Source of the DNA: Anseranas semipalmata
Taxonomy: Eukaryota > Chordata > Aves > Anseriformes > Anseranatidae
DNA: 64,000 bases
Direction of reading: 5' to 3'
NCBI GenBank assembly: GCA_013399115.1
Contig: VXAA01001965.1
Span: forward strand, 62,201-126,200
Under the pieces are notes generated by a model. That model did not search any database. It saw nothing but the letters and a program-made list of their open reading frames with translations, and was not told where the DNA came from. Shown piece by piece: positions 38,153 to 48,700 of the stretch. Every line of letters begins with the position of its first letter. Positions within the stretch are counted from its first letter, which is position 1. The translations under genes and the position numbers were made by a program.

Positions 38153-38311
38153 CTTCTGTTGGCACTTTGGACAGACCCAAACCCCCTTGGGGGCAGTTTT
38201 AAGGGGTGGGTCCAAGCAGTTGAGGTGATACGCCCTGGGACAGGTGCCACAGGGCTGCAAGTTAACGCCACGCTTGCAAGCAGTACAGTGTTCATCGTGG
38301 TGGATCTCATT
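38153..38311 (-). CDS. PHF21B: PHF21B PHD-finger exon
   Basis: A single 159-nt exon (53 codons, phase 0 at both ends) holds a complete PHD finger. The eight zinc ligands are all present in C4-H-C3 order at exon residues 9, 12, 21, 24, 29, 32, 47 and 50, with the usual aromatic Trp at 45. Family knowledge: the PHF21A finger binds histone H3 unmodified at Lys4 through acidic residues before the first Cys and a methionine just before the third Cys. Here the acidic HHDEH stretch is present, but the residue before the third Cys is Pro (LQPCGTC). The finger is flanked by TTGCAG and GTAAGC splice sites. Confidence 0.95.
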
Positions 38312-39352
38312 CTGCAAGAGAAGAGAAAGGAAGGCTTGGGTCAAGTCAACCCGTTGAGTATTTCTCTCTGAGTACTTTGAGTCCAAAGCAGAAGGAAGCA
38401 AGCAAGCAAAAGTTTCTGGGGAAAAAGCACAGTTCCATGTTTTATGCATGACGCCTCAGAGAGCAGCTAGGAAAACAGTATGCTCGAGTACAGCCTTTTC
38501 CTATGTACCCTTCTTTTGTGAACTCCTCTAGAGGGCTCCTCTGTCCCTCTGTTCTCCCTTTTGCTAATTGTTTTCTGTTCAGACTCTGACAACCTTTCTC
38601 CAACAAGACTGATTAATACTTTGTCTGAAGCAATATGTAACATGAACTAAGACTCATCAACAAAGTTACAATGTCATGTAGTAAATTGCTATGCTAATCT
38701 GGTGGCAATGTTAATTACTCTTTGTATAATTAAGTGCATTTTAATAAAGGAGAGACTGATTTTTAAACTCTCATGGTTTGTGAATCATTATAAAAAAAAT
38801 CTAAATTTTCTTAGTACTTTTCCAGGAGGGAGAATAATAATGTTGTACCTTTGTTAATTCCAAAAGCATATTTTTATTTTTAGGGATATTAATTATAATG
38901 TTTCATGATAATTTTAGTCAGGCTTATGTCTTGAAATCTAAATCAGTCCTGTCAAAAAAAAAAAANTTATTACTGTTAAAAATTATCTACTCAAAAATTT
39001 TAAACTCAATGTAAAGAGATTTAATCTATACAACCTATAATGGTCACTCATTTTTCTTAAAATGTTCATTAAAAGCACATATCTGGTCTAGCAATTTCTC
39101 AATCAGGGGATTCTACAAAGAGATTAAACTCAAGCCTTGCACATGCAAGCCCATGCGATCCTGCCTCTGAAATTCTAACTCAGAGGCTCAAAGATTTAGT
39201 TAAACGGGAAATATTTCACAAAAGTAGTATGAAAGGCAAACAGAATACTGCAATTCTGTACCTCGATAGAGACTACAATTATCAGAAGAAAGCACTGAAT
39301 TACACAGTGAGGAAGAAAGACACCAGTAATATACAGATTTTGCTACACATAC
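38312..39352 (-). other. PHF21B: PHF21B intron, 1.0 kb, with one undetermined base
   Basis: AT-rich intron. It contains an A run (38954-38965) followed by an N at 38966, the only ambiguous base I noticed, which suggests homopolymer trouble in the assembly. No other feature was seen. Confidence 0.8.
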
Positions 39353-39375
39353 CTTCCAGAATGGATCCTCATTTG
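39353..39375 (-). CDS. PHF21B: PHF21B 23-nt microexon
   Basis: A very short exon lies between GCTAG and GTATGT. It completes an Ala codon and reads ANEDPFWK. Other PHF21B proteins have the near-identical ANEDPxWKNE at this place, and the frame works on both sides (previous exon ends in STR plus one base, next begins NEIHH). An exon of 23 nt that leaves two bases plus seven codons would shift the frame if skipped, so it must be included for a working PHD finger downstream. Confidence 0.9.
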
Positions 39376-42300
39376 CTAGCATGTGAAAGAAGGGCAGAGA
39401 ACAGATTAGTGGGAAATACATTGCTGCAATGAATGCTAGTTCTCAGCTATGGGAGTGATTTTAGTCAAGCTGTGATGTAGGAGATCGGGAAATTGTCAAA
39501 ATTAGCCCGGGCAGCAAAGAATGCAATTGCAAACAGAGGAATGAGCAGCAGCAGGTATTTTTCAAATTGAGATTTTAAAATTTACATTGCAGGAATCCTG
39601 TGCCCAAAAGTCTGATGCTAAAATGCCTTAGTACAAGAAGCACAAATACTATTTCAAATTTTCAAAAAGTTTCCTGCAGAGCTCTTCTCTGCATGTCACT
39701 AGTCCAAAAGTCTTTCTTAAGGACTTCAGCCTGCTGGGTGATGAACAGTCTGGCCCTGAACCAGCACGGCACTTAAGCAGGTGCTTAACTTGGAGTACGA
39801 AAGTGGTGCCACTGACTTACCGTTAAACACGTTTAAATGTTCAGCTGATTCATGGCCAATGTGTTCAGCTACTTGTGGGAGTGAGCTTTGTGTTATCATC
39901 AACTCTTTATCATCAAGCTACTCCCACCCAAAACACCACTATTTTCTGACCTTTTGATGAACTGAGCCCGTGGTGATTGCATTCACAGCCTGACAGGAAC
40001 AAGAAACATTAGAGCTCACCGGAAAACAGGCCAGCCTTTCATAAAAATATTTGCGAAATTCACCATGCTTTGATCCAAAAATAAAAACTGAGAAAATTTT
40101 AACAGCTTTATATGGAAAACTACACAGTGGCTGCTGACTCCGGTAGAGAGACCGGTACACACTGTCCCAGTGACAAGCAGCTGATGGAGAGGCCTTCCTT
40201 TGGATTGGAGCGGAGACAACCAAACTCATATTTCTGTCCTTAGCTCCTTCAGTTCCCTCTCCGATCCCAACTGGGAATGCAGCTGCCCCAGTGTGAACCC
40301 ACATATACTGAGCAACCTGTGAATTGTACATGTACAGGTGAAGATGCAGATGCATACACACCATGCTCACAAACATGTAAAAAGAGGAACATAAGAACGA
40401 TCCTCTAAATTACACCAGAGGCTATAAATCCCAAGGTCCTTTGCTAACAGCATCCAACTCTGCTGCTCAGGCGGGGTGCAAGAACTGGGCAAGCACAGCA
40501 TAAATTTTTCTACTCCAGAAATACCCTGCCAAATGCTAGCAGTCTGCAGTTTATGCGTTTCCCTAACCTGGAGTTTACATCTTCATCTTTGTATTTAACA
40601 GCCTTAGATAGATTTTTTTTTCCATAAATTTGTCTGCTTTTTCCAACAATTGTAGCTTCCTTTGGCAATGAGTTCCATAAATAACCACAGACATATAAAA
40701 TCTGCAGATGTCACTACATATACACAAATACACACACAGAGATCCATAGGTATATGACACCACGATTACTCAGGGGACATAAATGTTATTCAGATAAACA
40801 GAGGCTTGATAACTGAAGAGTCTTTTCTACAAATGATGTATGTCAGGGGATGTGACCTCATTTCAGGTAAGACATTTTCAGATAAATGAATCCTGATTAA
40901 TTGACATTTTGCTGAAAATTTACAAGAATTGTTCTCTTCTGCATTTCTGGAAATGACAGTTGTTTCCTGTACTTCACAGGGATTTTTTTAGTTTGTTTAT
41001 TTCTCTTTTCAGCTCAGTTTTCCTGTAAAGTTTTAGACATTTTAAAATACGTCCAATTATGCTTTCTAGTTAAAATTAAACTGAAGATGAATTTTTTAAA
41101 GGAGTGTTTTATAGCAGAAGGGGCAGTCAGCTATGCACTGAAGGCAGACAGCTACACCTCTTGTTATTCCAAGCTGTCTGGGACTGCAACTGCCTTCAGT
41201 TCAGAGCTTACACTGCATCTTGCACAACAGTGCCCAGTGCACGTAAGTAATTATAACCGCCAGAGGTGGAAGGTCCGCTCTAAGGAAGTCCAGCATAAAG
41301 TTGACAGAATCTGCAGAACCCCAGCACAGATTCTGGATGCTGGAGAGACCAAAGATACAGGAACCAAAAAGGAATTAACAATTAAAACAATTAAGGAGAG
41401 AGCACTCTGGCTTCCAAGCAGCTCTGTGACAGTCACATTGCTCGAATTCTGTTCCCTGCGTCCTTCCTTGCAAATCAAATGGGAAACATGTGGAGGAAAG
41501 AAGGTCAGAGATGTCAAACCCTAACTTAAAAGAAATCCACCAAGAGGCTAACAACATGGCTTGCTAACATTGCCATTCTCTCCAGATAAGTGTTTACAAG
41601 GGAAAAACAAGTGCTATGATAGGACAAATAAAAACTGTAATTTTAATTTTGAGGATAAAACTGAGCCAGGAATAACATTCGTTCAACTGGGGCTCACATG
41701 AGCATGGGCTCCTGCTAAGAGGCATGTCATCATAGCTGTTTACCGTGTAATAACCCCTCCTGTCCTCTGAGACCCCACGCACTAGAGGCATATGGTAAGT
41801 AGGCCAATTGTCTGTATCTAGCACATGAAGTTTTGAAGGCAGAGAAGCACCGCAGCATTAAGATGGTGATCCTGTGGTGCAGGAATTCAAGGCAAGGCCA
41901 GAAAGGTGACTTTCAAGCAGTAAACATGACACTTGACAGGCATTCCAAGCAAACACTGAGAAATTGTCAAAACTTCAAGTCTTAATTGAAATTATTCCTG
42001 TAAATGCTCCTAAAACTGAAAAAATATTTGGATCAGCAAAAAGCCTGTCTCCCCTTACCTCTAATGCACCACAGCAGAGCCCAGGTTATGATCGGAAATA
42101 CAACTAAAGCTTCTTGCTTTGTCTCTTAAAATCCTACATGGGCCTCATCTAAAGAATTAAACTGTACTCAGTGTTCTCCTTGTTTCATCCCACCTCTCAA
42201 CACTTTGCCTTTTCTATATGTTGTACATTTTTCCATGAATGGGTTTCTTCTCATGAGCTAATCATCATCATCACAAAATGGCTCCTCTGAGTTGTTTATT

Positions 42301-42870
42301 CTCAATGCTTTTACCTTGAAATTTTCAGCTTCTGAAGTTCTTATAAATACGAGGTTGGAAGGCATGTTCAAGGCCATCAAACCTAGTTTTATGGCTCCAG
42401 CTCTTGGAGTGACAAAAATCGTGTTTTTCAGCCGTTGTTTTTAAAGCAAAAGATATGGTACATTTCTAGCCCTTGAGGATGGAGAACAGTTTCTTAAAGC
42501 TGACTAAAAGAGGCAAATGAAAAGCCCAGAATAGTAATTATTTTTCAGTACATGTTTTTAAGCACTTGGGGTTGGCAATACTGTCTTCTTGAATCAGTCC
42601 TCTTACTGCATGGTGCTTATAATACTAGAGATCAGATTTGCCATTGTTTGCAGAGACTTGGGTCAGTTTCTACACAGTTTTGACCTTTAGCTTCATCCTT
42701 TAACTGTTCTTGCAGGAAAACCATCTATTTTCACTCCACACTAAAAAGTGCAGGGACTTTACACAAAGTAATGCCCTATGGTATCCTAGTAGTAATTCCT
42801 ATGAAATCCTACTAATAAATATTTAACATGTCATCAGAGCAGTAGTATATTCACTTAGAAATATGCTTAC
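39376..42870 (-). other. PHF21B: PHF21B intron, 3.5 kb
   Basis: Intron with a candidate palindromic ancient repeat (39750-39855) and a 145-codon + strand open frame (41087-41524) that has no similarity I recognise. No CR1 was seen. The remainder is unremarkable AT-rich sequence. Confidence 0.75.
39750..39855. repeat. candidate ancient sauropsid palindromic repeat
   Basis: The string GCACTTAAGCAGGTGCTTAAC, followed by CCACTGACTT and GTTAAACACGTTTAAATG, resembles an old interspersed repeat of turtles, crocodilians and birds. That repeat alternates 'cacttaagcacgtgcttaac' with 'cattgacttcaatgg' motifs. The local sequence is partly self-complementary. Family name not assigned. Confidence 0.3.
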
Positions 42871-42925
42871 CTCTTGTTGAAAGGAACAAGGGGTTATTCA
42901 AATAATTTGATGCAAGGCGTTTCCG
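42871..42925 (-). CDS. PHF21B: PHF21B exon RKRLASNYLNNPLF
   Basis: This 55-nt exon lies between CTTGCAG and GTAAGC. It reads RKRLASNYLNNPLFLSTR plus one base. It is the PHF21B-specific segment that occupies the place of the AT-hook (RGRPPK) exon of PHF21A, so no AT-hook is encoded here. The basic start adjoins the preceding basic stretch QERKRR and may contribute to nuclear localisation (inference). Confidence 0.92.
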
Positions 42926-45709
42926 CTGCAAGGGAAAAGAAACCATAGCATCATTGAAAAGTGCTCTAGTTGTCTCTTACTGTTCCTTATAGCTATAGTT
43001 TCTACGAGCTTCCTTCATACATAATCAAGTATCCAGAAGCCAGTTCAGTGACTTAGATTATTCATTGCTAAGCCCTAAGATAGCTATATAAACAGTTGCA
43101 TTATTTACCTTTCTAACAAGTTCTTCATAGAGCAGTTTTACATGCATTAGATTTTATTAACATGGGAGAAATGCAAATTGCAAATGTTATTGATTGAGTT
43201 TCAGGATAAGTTTGGGGCAACTGCAACAGTAACTCCAAACCTAGCAGATAAACAACATCCATAAAGGGAAAACTGCATAATAAATTGTTGCTGTGAGATG
43301 ACATCTTTATTTGCATATATAGAACTGGTGATGGACTTCCCACCTGCAGAATAACATCACTACCTTCTGTGACACTTGCCCACAGTTGGTAGGAACATAT
43401 ATCATTTGTAAGCTATGCATTAGGGCCCAGGTGAAGTATTTCTCTTTCAGAAGTTAATGTGTACAACATCTAGGAGCTTGCAGTCATTTCAGCCTGCTGA
43501 GGTCACCAAAGACCTTCAAACTTGCAAACAGTCCACTGGAAAGCTGACAGAGATGTTTAACAGACTGTAATGCAGTCCATCACCAACTTATCAGATGGTA
43601 AAAGCTGTTGGTCAATAGCTACCTGGGCTTCGATAACAGTCTATATAACCCTTAATAGCTCCTCTAAGCCATCTTTGTACAGCAGGACTGGAAACAGCAC
43701 CATTTTCCTCCATTAGATGTTGTTAAGTCTATGCTTGGAGGAAAACTAGAGTTTTTTTGCTAATAAATAATTTATTCTGTGGTGAGTAAACTGTTCTTTT
43801 AAACATGGGTGCCTGGCAGTTTGTTAATGAATTTTGAATTGATGTTTCTTTCTTCAAATAATATCCAGCCTGAAACTTAACCCTTTCCTATGCAAAAGGA
43901 CAACAACAAGAAAAGCTACTGAGAGTGGGACAATAGAACGGTATCTCAGAAACACTTTTAGAAAAAAAAAAAGCTCTGAAAATGAAAAGCACAACATTCA
44001 ATTGAAGACATAAGACCGTGATCACATTTTTGTAATCAAGGAAGTTAACATCACCACTACAGATGCTGAGCTCCTGCCGTTTTGAGGGGCATTGGCAAAT
44101 AAGAAGTCTAATTTATATGCAATTTCAATTTAAACAATCATGAATTAAAGATCATTCAGTAGACTAACCGTAAATTAAACTGCACCAAAATGCCTGAAAT
44201 GCCACAAAATACCTCAACTCACTGATTAGCAAATCAATCTGAGCAGCTAATTGATCAGAGAAAAACCATCTGCCTCCATTTTCCTTGATCGGCATTCCCC
44301 ATGGTCAGCACTTAATGACAGCTCCTAATGAGGACACAGCTGATCAGCCATAGGACTCTTTCACAGACATTTCTTTCTCCACGCTATCCTTCACTTCAGA
44401 ATACGCTTTTGAGAATAGATATAATGAGAAGTATGAACTAGGGGTGCAGCAGACATCCTCCATCACTCCCTGTACCCCTACTCCAAGATAATTGAGTTTC
44501 TCACGAACACTGATTAGACTACAGCCACAACACTCTACTGCAAGTATTTTAATAAACTCATTGGGACAAAAAAGTCTAAGAGAAGACACTACAAATGTAA
44601 TGCTAGCAAGCCTAAGGTTCCTACTGTATTAAACACTGGATGTATGAACATCAGTATTTGCTCTGAAGAGGTTGCTGGAGAAAAACTGAGTCCTGAAGAA
44701 TTCAAGTGCCCAGAGACGGAGCATAAAAATTGTAATATTTTCAAAAAAGAACAACCAAGTCACTAAGCAGCTTGACTACACTGATGGGTTTCTTCTTAGC
44801 CTCATCTGTATGTTGTCTGCTAACAAACACAGAAATATGCAAAATTTTTGGTATGCCAAAATTTCATCACTGGTACCTACATAAAGAAAAATTACTTTCT
44901 TTAGGCTTAAAGAACTCAGAACACGGAGGAATCTTGCTTAAATGGAAAGCTGACTGCAAATTAGTTTCATTTCTGTAGGAAGTTCAGATAGTAACCCCAA
45001 ACTGTGGTGAAATGTTAAAAGTGGAATTTTAATATGCTAAATAAATAGAAACAAAATAAAAACAATTTCAGAACAAGTTAAGTCTATTTGCATGCTGCCT
45101 TTACACCAGGTTTGCAATCCAATATTCTGTAGGACCAAATTTTGCTATTGCCATAAATGTGACAGCATACACATAACAGACAACAGAGATTATCCAGAGC
45201 ATTTTATTTTTAATTATGCATTATTATGCTTATTATGCAGGCTTCCTTACCCCCTGCAGAGCACACTGATTCTTAAACCAATACATCCCTTTTGTGAATG
45301 TCAGTAATAAAAAAAATAAGCAAAGTTCTCAGTTTATTATTTGGCGCTTAGGAAAAGAGGAATAGCCATGCAAGTTTGAAGACAATGCAGCACTTCTGTT
45401 CTACAGGTCTGACCTAAAGGGACCATCTGTATGGGTAAAAGAGTAATTAGAACCCACATTAATTTAGTCCTTTTGGCCTTTATTAAAACTATCGTGAATT
45501 CTAGTTTGAAGCAAGTGATGTTGTGGGGTGAAAATCTGTTGCTTAGCTACTGAGATGAAATCTTTTTTTTTTCTTTTCCACATCAATATCTCTTTACAAC
45601 TGAATGCGTGGTTCTGCATTCATATATACTTTTGTAATAAGAAGCACTTAAACCCTTTATTGACATGAAATAGCACTGTGGTAAAAAAAAAAAGTGAATG
45701 ATCAAGTAC
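42926..45709 (-). other. PHF21B: PHF21B intron, 2.8 kb
   Basis: AT-rich intron without recognised repeats or exons. The short open frames on both strands are not supported. Confidence 0.8.
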
Positions 45710-45786
45710 CTCTGTTTCCAAGAGTCCACTGTAGGCTGGATTTGCTGTGCTTCTTCTCTTCCTTTCCTGACGCTTGCTCTGGATTT
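45710..45786 (-). CDS. PHF21B: PHF21B basic-region exon [12 protein letters not shown]
   Basis: This 77-nt exon follows TTACAG and precedes GTACTT. It finishes a Glu codon and reads [17 protein letters not shown] and then AYSGLLETE. The basic run QERKRR looks like a nuclear localisation signal, and ERKRRxTANPxYSG is shared with PHF21A. Phase 0 at the end agrees with the following RKRLASN exon. Confidence 0.93.
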
Positions 45787-48700
45787 CTGTAACCATGGAA
45801 AGAAACATGAATCGTGTGTTTCTCATTCATCAGGGAAAAACGTAGATCTAACTTGTTAAGCAAGATGCTCTTACCCTCAACCCCTTGAGCTTTGTGTTCA
45901 GTTTCAGTTTCTAAAGTGTTAATTGGGTTGCATCAGCATTGATATTTGCTGCAGTTCAAGGCTTGACATTAATAAGCTTCTCCTTGTAAGACTCACAACA
46001 CAAGCATTTTTTATTTTTCCCTTCCTCTATGTGGACTTCTGCTGCCCTACGAGACTTTTATGATGATCCCTTCAGACACATATTTAGCCAGCATCAACAG
46101 AAAGCTTTCAAAATGCTTTCGATGTCTGCTATTAACAAAAATGAAGCATATAAAGTAGTTAAGCCTTGAAAGTCATATCAGACGAAAGTACAGAGATCCT
46201 TTTAAGTTTCATTTACATTACTTTTCCTCTGCAGAGGCTAGAAAAACCACAGTTAGAATGGGATGGCTAGATTCAGCTCTAACTAGGGCACTATGACTTA
46301 TTCATCCAAAACACACAACTTCATGATCCTAAGCATGCAAAATGTTATTGTGAGCCATACATGTAACTGTGCCACTGGAAAGAGCAGCACAAAGATAAGC
46401 TCACTGAATTGCAGTCCTGCTTGGGAAAGGGAGAAACACCCGAGAAGTCCCTCCAACTAAATGGTAACACCTATTAAAGGTGGCACTTAGGACTGCATCT
46501 AGCAAAAATTAGTCATGTGCACGCTTCTGGAAACACACACAGAAAGAGTGAGCGAATTCCTGGCCCATTGAAATCTGCAGATTTAATGCTGCTTTTATCT
46601 GAGCTAGGATTTCATTTCCATCACATGGAATTTCTTTTTCCAGCTCTTTACGTCAGCTCAGAATGGTGAGATTATTATAAGCGTGTATTTTAGAGCCTGC
46701 TTTTTATTTCAGTAATAAAGTAAGAGCAGACATGCTTTAGCAAAGAGAGCCACCCAGCATCCATCCCATGACATGAAGTGTGTGCAGCTGGGCTGATGCT
46801 CAATTTCAAAACGTTTCCCAAGTGAATATGGTATGGCAAAGTCCATACTCTGCACTGATGAGCCAGAGAGATCTTGTTAAATACCCCTCCCATGGTCATG
46901 ACACCTCCATTCTGTCTTGCTCTGAGTAAACTTTGCAGAAGGAGAGGAACTGGCAGGAACACTAGCTCATCAGCCCATCAGAGGACCAGGAGCACACCCA
47001 ATGGCAACTCAGGACACCATCTGGTTCTGCAGGTCTGGCATCTTTTGCCAATGTCTGAGGTAAAGAGGCCCATCTCAGGAGGTCCTCAGGGCCAGAAAAC
47101 GGCCTTAAGGATATTGAGCACTATCTCCTATTTGCAATCCAACAGTAAGATACAGTCCAGATTTCAGGATGTTTACAATACAGGGGAATTGGATTCCTGA
47201 CACATTGTTCTGGTTTCCAGGCACCCTTTCCAAATGTTGATCATTTCCCCACAGAGTAAAAAGGGCCGTGTGCCACAGTACATGGTACGAGTATTGTTGG
47301 TCACGTCCTGAACACGGGGGCCCTAGAGACGAGGCTGACACTGTGCATGGATTTTGTACAGCCCCGAGTTCCAAGATACTGATTTGAAACTTCTCATTCA
47401 CAAAGGACTATTGGCCAAGCCGCCACTCTTGGAGTGATGGATGAGGCAGAAGGAAACTGGATAGACAAGAAAAACAGAGGAGCAACTACTTGCGTATTCT
47501 GGCTGGGTTTTCCCACTGGCATGGGAACATGTCATCTCTCACACTCAGAACGTGCCTTCTCCTAGGGCAATTCAAAGGGTACAGGTAGGTCTGATTCACA
47601 GCCTGACATGAGATAAACATATGCTGCCATGTGACTCCTGGAGCTATGCAGCGTCTTACTACGAAGAAACATGTGATTTGAGATTGCGCTGAGACGTGCA
47701 ATAAACTCCATGTCTGCAACTACTGCCAGCATGTCGTTAACATCCTCAGTGCCATGAAACCTCCAAACAGGAAGCTCTTGTACGGGTAATACTTCTGTCC
47801 CACCATTAAAGTATTTCCTACGAAATGCTCTTCTGGCTATGAAGAAATCGCCATCCTGGAGCTTCCAAACCCTTTGGCATCCTCTGAAGGGAATCTGGCC
47901 TCATCAGCAGGATGAGTGCTACACATGAATCCAATAGCCTGCCACAGAGCCACAAGAAAAAAGATGGTTGTTCTCGATGTCAGTTCTTACAAGGGAATGA
48001 GCTCCAGGATAAAAGCGCCAGAGATGTCACAAAAGAAGAACCTGTGTGCCTTGATGCTGGCAAAGAAACGGAGGAAGTGGACCTCAACTGACTTTTGACT
48101 TTGGTCTCAACAGCGTGAGCAAGAGCCATGGTTCCTGCAGCCAGTCTCAGTAACCCAAGCTATGGGGTCAGTGAATCCAGGGGCAGCAGCATCTCAGCAC
48201 CCTTGTGGCAGCACAGGGAAGAAGCTGGAGTTAGGGCCACCCAGATTTACTCTTTCTCAGAGGATGCAAGACCGGGACTTTCTACTCGTCTGGGAAAAGA
48301 AACAAAGGATTTGACACGGCAGAGCTTTCTGTGTGTCAGGGTGCATAACTGGGCTGAGTGTCTTCATGAGAAGCCTCTGATGGATCTGTATCTCTCTGCC
48401 CTTTTGTGTCCTGGGTTTAAGACAGAATTTCTTTGGTACATGCTCTCACCAAGGCAACAGAAATATTTGAGGGAGCCTGACTCACATGTGTGGTAGAGAC
48501 CTGGAATACAGCTTTGGAAGAGGCATCGCTGTGGCTCAGAGATAAAAGCTGGCTGGGGGGAAAAGTAATCGCAGTGGAAATAGATGGAAATAGAGAGAGA
48601 GAGTAATGAACTGAAACAGCACTAGATGTACTCCACCCTATGCAGCCATCAGGGAGGGAGGGCACCATGTCAGCACTTCATTTATGGAAACTGTGAACAA

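Noticed and set aside
41087..41524. A 145-codon + strand open frame in a PHF21B intron
   Set aside because: No similarity recognised and no support beyond length.
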